Of a DNA stretch of 64,000 bases, positions 55,666-64,000 are shown piece after piece. This DNA is from Mycolicibacterium brumae. GTDB lineage: Bacteria; Actinomycetota; Actinomycetes; Mycobacteriales; Mycobacteriaceae. The stretch spans positions 3,410,001 to 3,474,000 of the forward strand of contig NZ_CP104302.1 of assembly GCF_025215495.1 (NCBI RefSeq), read 5' to 3'. The notes beneath the pieces were generated by a model. The model was not told the origin of the DNA. It did not search any database and saw only the letters and a program-made list of their open reading frames with translations. A program made the translations under genes and the position numbers. Every line of letters starts with the position of its first letter. The first letter of the stretch is position 1.

Positions 55666-55700
55666 GGCCGGTGGTGTTTGTCGCCCCGGCGACGGCGCGG

Positions 55701-56450
55701 CTACTTCTTGGCGCCCTGGGCGGCGACCGCGGCCGCGCCGGCGGCGGCGGCCTCCGGATCCAGGTACACCCCGCCCGCGACAAGCGGCGTGAGGTTCTCG
55801 TCGAGGTCGTAACGCAGCGGGATGCCGGTCGGGATGTTCAGGCCGGTGATGGCGTCATCGGACATGTTGTCGAGGTGCTTGACCAGCGCGCGCAGCGAGT
55901 TGCCGTGCGCGGCGACCAGCACCGTCTTGCCGGCCCGCAGGTCCGGAACGATGGTCTCCTGGAAGTACGGCACCAGCCGGGCCACCACGTCGGCCAGGCA
56001 CTCGGTCAGCGGCCCGCCGCCGATCTCGGCGTAGCGCGGGTCGGCGTCCTGGCTGAACTCGCTGCCCTTCTCGATCGGCGGCGGCGGGGTGTCGTAGCTG
56101 CGCCGCCACGCCATGAACTGCTCTTCGCCGTACTTCTCCTTGGTGGCGGCCTTGTCCAGGCCCTGCAGCGCGCCGTAGTGGCGCTCGTTGAGCCGCCAGT
56201 CGCGGTGCACCGGGATCCAGTGCCGGTCCGCGGCGTCCAGCGCCAGGTTGGCGGTGGTGATCGCGCGACGCAGCAGCGAGGTGTAGAGCACGTCCGGCAG
56301 CAGGCCTTCCTCTGCCATCAGCTCACCGCCGCGGACCGCCTCGGAGCGGCCCTTCTCGGTCAGGTGGACGTCCACCCACCCGGTGAATTGGTTCAGCGCG
56401 TTCCATTCGCTCTCGCCGTGACGGAGCAGCACCAGCGTCGAGGTTCCCAT
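55701..56450 (-). CDS. gpmA: 2,3-Bisphosphoglycerate-dependent phosphoglycerate mutase
   Basis: A 249-residue cofactor-dependent mutase of glycolysis. The phosphohistidine is in [20 protein letters not shown], other sites are [14 protein letters not shown] and [16 protein letters not shown]. It ends [10 protein letters not shown]. In mycobacteria gpm1 lies directly upstream of senX3. ATG at 56450. The 156-base gap to senX3 holds the PHO-box array. Confidence 0.96.
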   Translation of the reverse strand: MGTSTLVLLRHGESEWNALNQFTGWVDVHLTEKGRSEAVRGGELMAEEGLLPDVLYTSLLRRAITTANLALDAADRHWIPVHRDWRLNERHYGALQGLDKAATKEKYGEEQFMAWRRSYDTPPPPIEKGSEFSQDADPRYAEIGGGPLTECLADVVARLVPYFQETIVPDLRAGKTVLVAAHGNSLRALVKHLDNMSDDAITGLNIPTGIPLRYDLDENLTPLVAGGVYLDPEAAAAGAAAVAAQGAKK

Positions 56451-56505
56451 GCCAGGAATCCTCTCACGCGTACCCGAGGGTTCGCTCGCGCACCAAGAAC
56501 CCGCC

Positions 56506-57006
56506 TCACTCCTCGATCAGGTGCTCGAAGGCCTGCAGATTCTTCAGCGACTCGCCGCGGTCGACCCGCCAGGCCCATTCCTTCTGGATGGAACTGCGGA
56601 AGCCGAGTTCCAGCAGGGTGTTGAAGTCGGAGTCCACCGCCTCCAGCACCTGCCCGAGCACCCGGTCGATCTCATCGGCGGTCACCGCTTCCAGCGCCAT
56701 CCGCCCGACCAGGTAGATGTCGCCGGTGTTGTCCAGCGTGTAGGCCACCCCGTACAGCCGCCGGTTGCGTTTCAGCAGAAACCGGTAGACGCCCTCGAAG
56801 TTCTCGTCGGGCTGGCGGCAGACGAACGCCTCCACCCGCACCGAATGCTCGCCGATCTGCAGGATGGTGTTGGTCTTGAGCTTGCGTTCGCCGGGCAGTT
56901 CGACCACCAGGCCCGGCAGCCCGCCGTGCGCGCCCGGGAACCGCTGGTAGGTCAACTCGCGCTCGTCGAGGGCGTCGGCGATCAGCTTTTCCACGGCGGC
57001 GCTCAT
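56506..57006 (-). CDS. YbjN-domain protein (Rv0487-like)
   Basis: A 166-residue YbjN-fold protein with the core [20 protein letters not shown] and [19 protein letters not shown]. YbjN proteins resemble type III chaperones but the mycobacterial function is unknown. ATG at 57006 is 14 bases after the mshA stop; an ATG at 57060 would give 184 residues and overlap mshA by 41 bases. Neighbours mshA and gpmA on the same strand suggest one transcript. Confidence 0.8.
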   Translation of the reverse strand: MSAAVEKLIADALDERELTYQRFPGAHGGLPGLVVELPGERKLKTNTILQIGEHSVRVEAFVCRQPDENFEGVYRFLLKRNRRLYGVAYTLDNTGDIYLVGRMALEAVTADEIDRVLGQVLEAVDSDFNTLLELGFRSSIQKEWAWRVDRGESLKNLQAFEHLIEE

Positions 57007-57019
57007 GCCTTGTGCTGCC

Positions 57020-58309
57020 TCACGCGCGAACTCCCCTTCGTAGGTTCCACCGCCGGCCATCGCGGCGGGCCCGCAGCGCCAGCCCGGCGGCGCGCTGCCG
57101 TTCCCGACCGTAGTCGGCGATGGCCCGCCGGTAGGACTCCAGCAGCGCGTCGGCGGTGTGACCCCAGGAGAACCCGCCGGCGTGCTCGACGGCGGCGCGG
57201 CCCATCTCAGCCAGCCGGCCGGAGGACAGCACCGCGCCGAGCGCCGCAGCCCAGTCGTCGGGCCGATGGCCGTCGACCAGCACCCCGGTGACGCCGTCGC
57301 GCACCGCGACCGGCAGACCACCCACCCGCGCGGCGACCACCGGCGTGCCGCAGGCCTGCGCCTCCACCGCCACGAGTCCGAAGGACTCCGAGTAGCTGGG
57401 CACCGCGACCAGGTCGGCGGCCCGGTACAGGTCGGCCAGTTCCGCGCGCGGCAGCGGCGGCAGAAACGTGACGCGGTCGGCCATACCGAGGTCGGCAGCC
57501 AGTTCGGCCAGCCCGTCGGGGGCTGCCAGCCCGGATCCGGACGGCCCGCCGGCCACCACCACCTGCAGGTCCGGGAGTTGGGCTACGGCCCGCAGCAGCA
57601 CATCGGGGGCCTTCAGCGGCTGGATCCGGCCGACGAACGCGACCATCGGCCCGTCGCCGAGCCCCAGCGCGGCCCGCGCGGCGGTCCTGTCGCCGGGGGT
57701 GAACACCTCGAGATCCACACCGGGGTGCACCACGTCGATGCGGTCGGGGTCAGCATTGTGCAGCGCGACCAGTTCGTCGGCTTCGATCGCGGTGTTGACG
57801 ATCAGCCGGTCCGCCTCGTCGACCACCTGCTGCTCGCCGACCGCGCGCAAGGGTGGTTCGGGGATGTCGCCGTCGGCCAGCGCGGCGTTCTTCACCGCCG
57901 CCAGGGTGTGCGCGGTGTGCACCAGGGGCACCGCCCACCGGTCGGCGGCCAGCCAGCCAACCTGCCCGGACAGCCAATAGTGCGAGTGCACCACGTCGTA
58001 GTAGCCGGGTTCCTGCGCGGCTTCGGCGCGCAGCACCGCGGCGGCGAACGCGCACAGCTGGGTGGGCAGGTCGTATTTGTCCAGGCCCTCGAACGGGCCG
58101 GCGATGACGTTGCGGACCGTCACCCCGGGCGCCACCGCGACCACCGCCGGGTCCGCGGAGCTGGTGGCCCGGGTGAAGATGTCCACCGCCACTCCACGCC
58201 GGGCCAGGTTCAGCGCGCTCTGCAACACGTACACATTGAGCCCACCGGCGTCGCCCTTGCCGGGCTGCGCCAACGGCGAGGTGTGGACGGAGATGACGGC
58301 TGCGCGCAC
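57020..58309 (-). CDS. mshA: D-inositol-3-phosphate glycosyltransferase (mycothiol synthesis)
   Basis: MshA joins UDP-GlcNAc to inositol-3-phosphate, the first step to mycothiol, the Cys-GlcN-Ins thiol of actinobacteria. It is a GT4 protein of 429 residues. It begins [20 protein letters not shown], has [32 protein letters not shown], and [20 protein letters not shown]. The start ATG-type at 58309 is taken as read; M. tuberculosis MshA has a longer N-terminus. A ROK regulator ends 43 bases upstream and a cysteine-rich leader is upstream of that. Confidence 0.95.
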   Translation of the reverse strand: MRAAVISVHTSPLAQPGKGDAGGLNVYVLQSALNLARRGVAVDIFTRATSSADPAVVAVAPGVTVRNVIAGPFEGLDKYDLPTQLCAFAAAVLRAEAAQEPGYYDVVHSHYWLSGQVGWLAADRWAVPLVHTAHTLAAVKNAALADGDIPEPPLRAVGEQQVVDEADRLIVNTAIEADELVALHNADPDRIDVVHPGVDLEVFTPGDRTAARAALGLGDGPMVAFVGRIQPLKAPDVLLRAVAQLPDLQVVVAGGPSGSGLAAPDGLAELAADLGMADRVTFLPPLPRAELADLYRAADLVAVPSYSESFGLVAVEAQACGTPVVAARVGGLPVAVRDGVTGVLVDGHRPDDWAAALGAVLSSGRLAEMGRAAVEHAGGFSWGHTADALLESYRRAIADYGRERQRAAGLALRARRDGRRWNLRRGVRA

Positions 58310-58352
58310 CCTCCCATATTGGCACGACGGGCGATGGCGGCCCGCCGCGCGC

Positions 58353-59669
58353 TCACTGCGCCCGGCGCAGCGCCCGGATCGGGTCGCTGAACAGGGCGCT
58401 CAGCGACACGATGCCGGCGCCGGCTTCCTGCACCCGGTTGCCGAATGTCGTCAGCCGGATCGCCCGCGGCGCGAGCGCGCTGCGCGCCGCGAACGCCTCC
58501 CGCAGGGTGGGCAGTTCTTCGGGGTAGTCGGTGAACGCCTGTCCGCCGACGACGAGTTCGTCGGGATTGAGCAGATCGCGCAGCAGGGCCGTGGATTCGC
58601 CGAGGATCCGGGCGCGTTCGCGCAGCAGCGCGGCGGCCGTCTCGTCGCCGCCGCGGGCGGCGGCCAGCACCGCCGCGACGCCGTCGATTGCGGCGGCCAC
58701 GCCGCGTTGACGGGCGGCGGTCAGCACCGCCTCGTCGCTGACGGTGGCCTCCAGCGTCCCGTCGCCGCCGAGCAGGTCGCTGCGCACCGGCAGCCCCGCG
58801 ATGGTGCCGGGACCGCTGGCCGGGCTGTGCACCCGACCGCCGATGACCAGGGCGTACCCGACGGTCTCGCGGGCGTACACGTAGAGCCGGGTGGCGTCGT
58901 CTCCGAGTCGCGGAGCGCTGCCGCGCTCCGGCCCCGTCCGGCCCAGCAGCAGTTCCGCGCCGGCCATCGCCTCGACGTGCGCGGCGACCGAGGTGGGCAA
59001 CCCGAGCGCGGTGGCCAGCACCGGCCCGACCGGCGCCTCGGTCCAGCCCAGCCGCGGATGGTCGACGTAGCCGGTCGCGCTGTGCACCGTGCCGCCGATG
59101 CTGACACCGACCGACAGCACCCGCCGGCGCCGCCACCGGGTGAGGTAACGCTGCGCGCTGGCGGCGACCGCGGCCAGCGCGACCTGCTGGCCGCCGCGCG
59201 GGGTCGGGGTTTCCACGGCGTCCAGGGCCCGGCCGAGCAGGTCGGTGGCCACGATGCTGGTGCTGCGGGCGCCGATGTGCACCCCGAGGGTGAGGAACGG
59301 CTCGTGGTTGACCTCGACCGGGATCCGGGGGCGGCCGATCGCCCCGGCGATGGTCAGGTCGGCGCGTTCCCGCAGCAAGCCGGCGTCCAGCAGCGCGGTG
59401 ACCTGGCGGTTGACCGTGGCGATGGACAGGTCGGTGGAGCGGGCGATGGTGTCGCGGGCGATCGGCCCGCGGGCGCGGACCGCGCCGAACACCGCGGCGC
59501 TCGCGGATTCGGCGACCTGCAGGGCCGGGGAGACGACATGGCGCCGCGGCCGAACCGGGTGCAGCCGGGTGGGATGGGCCGCCCTGGCCGCGGCGGTCAC
59601 CGGGCGGACGGGAGCGGAATCGGCAGTGCTGGTGGAAACGGCAACGGGGGTGGAAACAGCGGTGCGCAC
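58353..59669 (-). CDS. ROK-family transcriptional regulator (Rv0485-like)
   Basis: A 438-residue NagC/XylR-type ROK regulator. A winged helix ([20 protein letters not shown]) is followed by the ROK domain: [44 protein letters not shown], and [16 protein letters not shown] near the end. It may sense a sugar or glycan and in M. tuberculosis this gene is known to affect distant PE/PPE genes. GTG at 59669 is preceded by AAGGA (59683-59679). Upstream is the cysteine leader. Confidence 0.88.
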   Translation of the reverse strand: MRTAVSTPVAVSTSTADSAPVRPVTAAARAAHPTRLHPVRPRRHVVSPALQVAESASAAVFGAVRARGPIARDTIARSTDLSIATVNRQVTALLDAGLLRERADLTIAGAIGRPRIPVEVNHEPFLTLGVHIGARSTSIVATDLLGRALDAVETPTPRGGQQVALAAVAASAQRYLTRWRRRRVLSVGVSIGGTVHSATGYVDHPRLGWTEAPVGPVLATALGLPTSVAAHVEAMAGAELLLGRTGPERGSAPRLGDDATRLYVYARETVGYALVIGGRVHSPASGPGTIAGLPVRSDLLGGDGTLEATVSDEAVLTAARQRGVAAAIDGVAAVLAAARGGDETAAALLRERARILGESTALLRDLLNPDELVVGGQAFTDYPEELPTLREAFAARSALAPRAIRLTTFGNRVQEAGAGIVSLSALFSDPIRALRRAQ

Positions 59670-59684
59670 GAGGAGTTGTCCTTG

Positions 59685-59718
59685 AAAAAGTCGGGGCGGG
59701 GACCTGCGCCGCGCCGAC
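59685..59718 (-). terminator. Terminator-like hairpin with U tract in the leader
   Basis: On the minus strand GTCGG (59718-59714) pairs with CCGAC (59694-59690), with a second GCGG/CCGC stack inside, and the stem is followed directly by TTTTT (59689-59685). This is an intrinsic-terminator shape, rare in mycobacteria. It starts ten bases after the stop codon of the cysteine leader and ends next to the ribosome site of the ROK gene, so it could act as an attenuator or hide the ribosome site. Confidence 0.6.
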
Positions 59719-59727
59719 CTTCAGACG

Positions 59728-59796
59728 TCAGGCGCAGCAGAAACCGGGACAACAACACATGCCGACGTGCGCGGCGGCAGGGTGTCCGGTGAACAT
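59728..59796 (-). CDS. Leaderless polycysteine leader peptide (22 codons)
   Basis: ATG at 59796 begins a 22-residue frame: MFTGHPAAAHVG, then MCCCPGFCCA and TGA at 59728. Five of the last nine residues are cysteine. A TANNNT box, TAAATT, lies at 59809-59804, with seven bases to the ATG, the spacing for a leaderless mRNA that starts at the A of ATG. Leaderless polycysteine short frames are a described mycobacterial class of cysteine-responsive attenuators. Here the controlled genes would be the ROK regulator and mshA. Translation has not been shown for this copy. Confidence 0.75.
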   Translation of the reverse strand: MFTGHPAAAHVGMCCCPGFCCA

Positions 59797-59803
59797 GGAT
59801 GAG

Positions 59804-59809
59804 AATTTA
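59804..59809 (-). promoter_or_regulatory. Putative -10 box for the leaderless leader peptide
   Basis: TAAATT on the minus strand fits the mycobacterial TANNNT -10 hexamer. Seven bases separate it from the ATG at 59796. The SDR gene on the other strand starts 24 bases away, so this is a compact divergent promoter region. Confidence 0.6.
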
Positions 59810-59832
59810 GCACGCTGATTACAGTTGGCCCG

Positions 59833-60573
59833 ATGAGCGACCCAAATTCGGCCCAGCCCATCGCGGTGGTCACCGGCGCCAGTTCCGGGATCGGCGCGGC
59901 CACCGCCAGAACCCTTGCCGCACAGGGCTTTCACGTGGTGCTGGCGGCGCGCCGCGCGGCCCGCATCACCGAGTTGGCCGAGGAGATCGGCGGCGCCTCG
60001 GTAGTGGCCGATGTCACAAACCAGGAGTCGGTGGACGCGCTGGCCGACGCCGTCGGGCGACTGCCGGGTCCGTTGTCGGTGCTGGTGAACAACGCCGGCG
60101 GGGCCCGCGGGCTGGAGCCGATCGACGAGGCCGACATCGAGCACTGGCGCTGGATGTGGGAGACCAACGTGCTGGGCACGCTGCGGGTGACCCGGGCGCT
60201 GCTGCCGGCGCTGCTGGACTCCGGCGACGCCCTGATCGTCACGGTGACCTCGGTCGCGGCGTTCGAGACCTACGTCGGCGGGGCGGGTTACACCTCGGCC
60301 AAGCACGCCGAGTCCGCGCTGCACCGGACCCTGCGGCTGGAGCTGCTCGGCAAACCGGTGCGGCTCACCGAGATTCTGCCCGGCGCGGTGCAGACCGAAT
60401 TCTCACTGCGCCGCTTCGACGGCGACTCCGAGCGCGCCGACGCCATCTACGCCAAGATGACCCCGCTGGTCGCCGAGGATGTCGCCGAGGTGATCGGGTT
60501 CGTGGCGTCGCGGCCGTCGCACGTGGCGCTGGACCGGATCGTGATGCGGCCGCGGGATCAAGCGCCCCGGTAG
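59833..60573 (+). CDS. Short-chain dehydrogenase (Rv0484-like, YdfG type)
   Basis: A 246-residue SDR. The cofactor motif is VTGASSGIGAATARTLA, basic ARRAARI favours NADPH, NNAGGARGLEP is the core motif, SVAAFETYVGGAGYTSAKHA has the serine, tyrosine and lysine. It resembles the NADP-dependent serine/3-hydroxy acid dehydrogenases. ATG at 59833. It diverges from the leader peptide and mshA operon and converges on murB. Confidence 0.88.
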   Translation: MSDPNSAQPIAVVTGASSGIGAATARTLAAQGFHVVLAARRAARITELAEEIGGASVVADVTNQESVDALADAVGRLPGPLSVLVNNAGGARGLEPIDEADIEHWRWMWETNVLGTLRVTRALLPALLDSGDALIVTVTSVAAFETYVGGAGYTSAKHAESALHRTLRLELLGKPVRLTEILPGAVQTEFSLRRFDGDSERADAIYAKMTPLVAEDVAEVIGFVASRPSHVALDRIVMRPRDQAPR

Positions 60574-60580
60574 GTCGCTA

Positions 60581-60608
60581 GCGAAGCCGGAGCCTGCGGA
60601 GGCTTTGC
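60581..60608. terminator. Hairpin in the SDR/murB convergent gap
   Basis: GCGAAGCC (60581-60588) and GGCTTTGC (60601-60608) form an 8-bp stem with one G-U pair and a 12-base loop. It lies between the convergent stops of the SDR and murB genes. No U tract follows, so it is a weak bidirectional terminator candidate. Confidence 0.4.
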
Positions 60609-60623
60609 GCAGCGGGCCTGCCG

Positions 60624-61685
60624 CTAAAGCTGGGCGCCGATCAGCACCGGTTCGGGGACCAGGGTGATGCCGAACTTCTCGGCCACCCCGTCGCGCACCG
60701 CCCGCGCCAGCGCCAGGATGTCCGAAGTGCTCGCCGAACCCCGATTGGTAAGCGCCAGAGCGTGTTTCGTCGACAACCTGGCCGGTGCCGCGGCGTCGGG
60801 ATAACCCTTGCCGAAGCCGGCGTGCTCCACCAGCCAGCCCGCGGCCAACTTCACCTGGTCACCCGGCGCCGGATAGTTGGGCACCGGTCCGGGGGCCGCG
60901 GCGCACACCGCGTCGTACACCGCGCGGGGGGCCACCGGGTTGGTGAAGAACGAACCGACGCTCCAGGTGTCGTGGTCCTCGGCGTCGAGCACCATGCCTT
61001 TGCCACGGCGCAGCGCGAGCACCGCCTCGCGGACCCGCTGCGGATCGGCACGCCCGCCAGGTTCCACGCCCAGGGTGGCGCTCAGTTCGCCGTAGCGCAG
61101 CGGGGCGCTGCGCCCGGCGTCGTCGAGGGCGAACTCGACCTCCAGCGCGACGGCGTCGTCGCTGCCCTTGAGCACGCTGGTGCGGTAGCCGAACGCCAGC
61201 CGCTGCGCCGGCGCCCAGGACACCTCGCCGGTGCGCCGGTCCAGCAGCCGCACCCGGGTGATCACGTCGGCCACCTCGACGCCGTAGGCGCCGACGTTCT
61301 GCACCGGCGTGGCGCCTGCCGATCCGGGGATCCCGGACAGGCATTCCAGTCCGCCCAGGCCGGCGGCCAGCGCGGCGGTCACCACGTCGTCCCAACACGC
61401 GCCGGCCTCGGCGCGGACCAGGTTGCCGTCCACGGTGATCCCGGCGCTGGCCAGCCGCAGCACCGCCAGGCCCGCGAGGTCGTCGGCGATCACCACGTTC
61501 GACCCGCCGGCCAGCAGCAGCGGGGCGGCGCCTTCGGCGTCGAGTTCGGTGACGGCCGCGACGATCTGCTCGGTGCTCACGGCGGTGATCAACCGATCGG
61601 CCACCGGCCCGGTGCGCAGGGTCGTCAAGGAAGCCAGCGGGGCCTGCTCGGCCACCGCCGCGCCCGCGTAGCGTGCACCGGTCAC
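60624..61685 (-). CDS. murB: UDP-N-acetylenolpyruvoylglucosamine reductase
   Basis: MurB reduces UDP-GlcNAc-enolpyruvate to UDP-MurNAc for peptidoglycan. The 353-residue FAD protein has [51 protein letters not shown] and [10 protein letters not shown] with the catalytic serine. GTG-type start at 61685. In M. tuberculosis an L,D-transpeptidase gene (lprQ) follows murB; it is absent here. Confidence 0.95.
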   Translation of the reverse strand: MTGARYAGAAVAEQAPLASLTTLRTGPVADRLITAVSTEQIVAAVTELDAEGAAPLLLAGGSNVVIADDLAGLAVLRLASAGITVDGNLVRAEAGACWDDVVTAALAAGLGGLECLSGIPGSAGATPVQNVGAYGVEVADVITRVRLLDRRTGEVSWAPAQRLAFGYRTSVLKGSDDAVALEVEFALDDAGRSAPLRYGELSATLGVEPGGRADPQRVREAVLALRRGKGMVLDAEDHDTWSVGSFFTNPVAPRAVYDAVCAAAPGPVPNYPAPGDQVKLAAGWLVEHAGFGKGYPDAAAPARLSTKHALALTNRGSASTSDILALARAVRDGVAEKFGITLVPEPVLIGAQL

Positions 61686-61711
61686 GGGGGCTAACGGTAG
61701 CCTGACCAGCT

Positions 61712-62215
61712 ATGCCACGCTCATTCGACATGGCCGCCGACTACGCCAGCAGCGTGCCGACCGTGCTCGCGGCGTTCGGCGACGAGCGCTATTGGTTGGC
61801 CCGGCTGGACGCCTCCACCGGCGAAGCGCACCTCGACCAGCTGACCCGCGATTCCGACGGCGCCATCACGGTGCGCACCACCGAGGTGCTCGACAGCGAC
61901 ACCTTGCCTGCGCTGGTGCGCCAGGTGTATCCCGGTGACCTGCGCGTCGAACGCAGCGAGCACTGGTCCCCGGTCTCCGGCGGCAGTTCGACGGCGACGG
62001 TGACCGGGGCGGTGCCCGGCGCCCCGGTGCGACTCGCCGGCAACGGCACGCTGTCCCCCGCCCACGCGGGATCGCACCTGCAGCTCACCGTGTCCGTCGA
62101 GGTCCGGATCCCACTGGTGGGCGGGAAGATCGAAGAGATGCTGGGCGGCCAGCTGCGGGAGCTGATCGCCTACGAGCAGCGCTTCACCACCGAGTGGCTC
62201 ACCGGTCGCTCCTGA
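61712..62215 (+). CDS. DUF2505 protein (Rv0481-like)
   Basis: A 167-residue DUF2505 protein, a START/SRPBCC-like fold: DMAADYASSVPTVLAAFGDE at the N-terminus, VERSEHWSPV in the middle, and PLVGGKIEEMLGGQLRELI near the end. It probably binds a hydrophobic ligand. It diverges from murB with 26 bases between starts. ATG at 61712. It is followed closely by two other plus-strand genes, three bases and 14 bases apart. Confidence 0.85.
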   Translation: MPRSFDMAADYASSVPTVLAAFGDERYWLARLDASTGEAHLDQLTRDSDGAITVRTTEVLDSDTLPALVRQVYPGDLRVERSEHWSPVSGGSSTATVTGAVPGAPVRLAGNGTLSPAHAGSHLQLTVSVEVRIPLVGGKIEEMLGGQLRELIAYEQRFTTEWLTGRS

Positions 62216-62218
62216 CCG

Positions 62219-63004
62219 ATGCCCAAACCGGTCGGGGCGATCACCCGCGGCACCACCGGCGTCAACCGGCTGCGTCGCTGCGACCGCTGGCTCGCGCACT
62301 CCCCCCGGGTTCGTCGCGTGCTGACCGAGGCGGCCGATCCGCTGGTCGTCGACCTGGGCTACGGGGCGCTGCCAGTGACGACGCTGGAGTTGGCCGCGCG
62401 ACTGCGCGCGGTGCGTTCCGACCTGCGGGTGACCGGTCTGGAGATCGACCCGGAGCGGGTGGCGACGGCGGCCGCGGCGGCCGGCGACGGCGTGGACTTC
62501 GCACTGGGCGGATTCGAGCTGGCGGGTCTGCGCCCGGTGCTGGTCCGGGCGTTCAACGTGCTGCGCCAGTACCCGGAGCACGAGGTGCTCGCCGCCTGGG
62601 CGCGGCTGCGGGCCGGCGTCACCGCCGACGGGCTGATCGTCGACGGCACCTGTGACGAGCTGGGCCGACGCTGCGCCTGGGTGCTGCTCGATGCCGCCGG
62701 GCCGGTCAGCCTGACCCTGGCCTGTGATCCGCGGCGCATCGACCGACCGTCGGATCTGGCCGAACGGCTGCCCAAGGCGCTGATCCACCGCAATGTCGAC
62801 GGCGAACCCATCCACGACCTGCTGCGCGCCGCCGACCGGGCCTGGGCCAACGCCGCCGGCCACGGGGTGTTCGGGCCGCGGGCGCGCTGGCGGGCGATGC
62901 TCGCGGAGCTGACCGAGGCCGGCACGCCGATCGAGCCGCAGCGCCGGGCGCTGCGCGACGCGGTGCTGACCGTCCCGTGGTCTGCCGTCGCCCCGGTGCG
63001 CTGA
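62219..63004 (+). CDS. SAM-dependent methyltransferase-like protein
   Basis: A 261-residue class I methyltransferase-like protein. Motif I is VVDLGYGALPVTTLELAA, with VTGLEIDPERVATA as the post-I acidic position, and GLIVDGTCDELGRRCAWVLL. The glycine motif is GYG-A rather than GxGxG, a known variant. The substrate is unknown. ATG at 62219, three bases after the DUF2505 stop; the nitrilase gene follows by 14 bases. Confidence 0.75.
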   Translation: MPKPVGAITRGTTGVNRLRRCDRWLAHSPRVRRVLTEAADPLVVDLGYGALPVTTLELAARLRAVRSDLRVTGLEIDPERVATAAAAAGDGVDFALGGFELAGLRPVLVRAFNVLRQYPEHEVLAAWARLRAGVTADGLIVDGTCDELGRRCAWVLLDAAGPVSLTLACDPRRIDRPSDLAERLPKALIHRNVDGEPIHDLLRAADRAWANAAGHGVFGPRARWRAMLAELTEAGTPIEPQRRALRDAVLTVPWSAVAPVR

Positions 63005-63018
63005 CCTACCCTGGACGA

Positions 63019-63840
63019 ATGCGGATCGCGCTGGCCCAGATCATCAGCGGAGTCGACCCGGCAGCCAACTTGGCGGTGCTGGCCGACCACACCCATCGGG
63101 CGGCCGACGCCGGGGCGTCGCTGGTGGTGTTTCCCGAGGCGACGATGTGCCGGTTCGGGGTCCCGCTCGCCGAGGTCGCCGAACCGTTCAACGGCCGCTG
63201 GGCCGACGCGGTCCGGGCGATCGCCGCCGACGCGCAGATCACCGTGGTGGCCGGCATGTTCTGCCCGGCCGATGACGACGACCGCCGGGTCACCAACACG
63301 CTGCTGGCCACCGGCCCGGGGGTGGCGGCCCGCTACGACAAGATCCACCTCTACGACGCGTTCGGATTCGCCGAGTCGCGCACCGTCGCGCCGGGTCACC
63401 GGCCCACCGTGATCACCGTCGACGGCGTCACCGTCGGGCTCAGCACCTGCTATGACATCCGGTTCCCGGAGTTGTACGTGGAGCTGGCGAACCGCGGCGC
63501 GGAGCTGATCACGGTCAGCGCCTCCTGGGGGCCCGGGCCGGGCAAGTTGGCGCAGTGGAACCTGCTGGCCCGGGCTCGGGCGTTGGACACCGCGGGGTTC
63601 GTGGCGGCCGTCGACCAGGGCTATCCCGGCGACGAGGTGGCCGCCGCCGGCCCGACCGGCGTCGGCGGCAGCCTGCTGGCCTCTCCGCTGGGCGAGGAGG
63701 TCCTCGTCGCCGGTCCCGAGGCCGCATTGCTGCTGGCCGACGTCGACCCCGAACAGGTTCGGGCGGCCCGCGCGCAGCTGGGGGTTCTGGCAAACCGTGC
63801 GGGGCGCCCTCAGCCGGATAAGGCAGAATCGCCCAGGTGA
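63019..63840 (+). CDS. Nitrilase-superfamily amidohydrolase (Rv0480-like)
   Basis: A 273-residue carbon-nitrogen hydrolase. The catalytic triad is visible: glutamate in VVFPEATMCRFG, lysine in YDKIHLYDAFGF, and cysteine in STCYDIRFPELY. It resembles Nit-type enzymes that clear deaminated glutathione-like metabolites; a substrate is not known for mycobacteria. ATG at 63019. Its TGA overlaps the GTG of the next gene as GTGA. Confidence 0.88.
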   Translation: MRIALAQIISGVDPAANLAVLADHTHRAADAGASLVVFPEATMCRFGVPLAEVAEPFNGRWADAVRAIAADAQITVVAGMFCPADDDDRRVTNTLLATGPGVAARYDKIHLYDAFGFAESRTVAPGHRPTVITVDGVTVGLSTCYDIRFPELYVELANRGAELITVSASWGPGPGKLAQWNLLARARALDTAGFVAAVDQGYPGDEVAAAGPTGVGGSLLASPLGEEVLVAGPEAALLLADVDPEQVRAARAQLGVLANRAGRPQPDKAESPR

Positions 63841-64000
63841 CGTATCCGCCGCACGGCCCCTCGCACCCCGGTGGCCAGCAGAACCCGTCCCAGCAGCCCG
63901 GCAACCAACAGTGGTCGCGGCCGCCCGGCGCCGAGGCGCAGCCCACCGCCCGGATCCCGAAGCCGGGCGAGGAGCCCACCACCGCGCTGCCCCGCACACA
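63837..64000 (+). CDS. Proline/glutamine-rich protein, N-terminal part (3' end outside window)
   Basis: GTG at 63837 overlaps the nitrilase stop and runs off the window end. The visible 54 residues are disordered: PPHGPSHPGGQQNPSQQPG, then RPPGAEAQPTARIPKPGEEP. This fits the N-terminus of the mycobacterial membrane protein Rv0479c, in which a Pro-rich tail precedes a transmembrane helix, but the helix is not in view. Confidence 0.6.
   Translation, partial: MTYPPHGPSHPGGQQNPSQQPGNQQWSRPPGAEAQPTARIPKPGEEPTTALPRT

Overview
The window is a stretch of GC-rich chromosome from a mycobacterium, most likely a fast-growing Mycolicibacterium-type species. Evidence: mycothiol (mshA), SenX3-RegX3, F420-type deazaflavin enzymes, the bS22 ribosomal mini-protein, and MspA-family porin genes that slow growers such as M. 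tuberculosis lack. From memory, gene order follows M. tuberculosis from Rv0558 back to about Rv0479c, with local insertions and losses. No tRNA, rRNA, IS element, prophage or CRISPR was seen. Genes are tightly packed and many neighbours overlap by NTGA.

Layout. 1-26 kb is the menaquinone region: menG, mgtA, a DUF3592 protein, menD, bpoC, menC, then menB, menE and menA. Inserted here are a broken pair of DJ-1/PfpI genes (5.5-6.6 kb), a mirror-image duplicated phosphate transporter cassette (12.6-16.7 kb), a copper-export locus with CsoR/RicR-type operators (17.8-21.0 kb) and an MspA porin locus whose second gene is cut short (21.0-23.3 kb). 26-34 kb holds a MinD-like ATPase, the System II cytochrome c maturation operon (TlpA-like, ccdA, resB, ccsA) and hemL. 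34-38 kb is accessory: an F420-type enzyme, a flavin/PNPOx-like protein, a DUF2236-TetR pair and a second copper-operator gene (copZ-like). 38-44 kb is the heme operon hemA-hemC-hemD-hemB with small membrane proteins downstream.

44-52.8 kb holds serB1, a MaoC-type dehydratase, an acyltransferase, a galE-like gene, the 33-residue ribosomal protein bS22, an excisionase-type DNA-binding protein, proC, a sugar isomerase-like gene, a membrane protein and a Ppx/GppA phosphatase. 53.7-59.8 kb holds regX3, senX3, gpmA, a YbjN gene, mshA and a ROK regulator. The ROK-mshA group is headed by a leaderless, cysteine-rich 22-codon leader peptide followed by a terminator-like hairpin, which looks like a cysteine-responsive attenuator in front of mycothiol synthesis. 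59.8-64 kb has an SDR, murB, DUF2505, a methyltransferase, a nitrilase-family hydrolase and the start of a membrane protein.

How parts fit together. Menaquinone, heme and cytochrome c maturation genes together supply the respiratory chain. Direct repeats of GTTCACC type lie both between the two divergent Pit transporters and upstream of senX3, tying phosphate uptake to the phosphate-sensing two-component system in the same window. Two copper loci 20 kb apart share an almost identical operator. Two genes (menE and a TetR gene) appear to start with CTG and ATA inside the usual four-base stop/start overlap.
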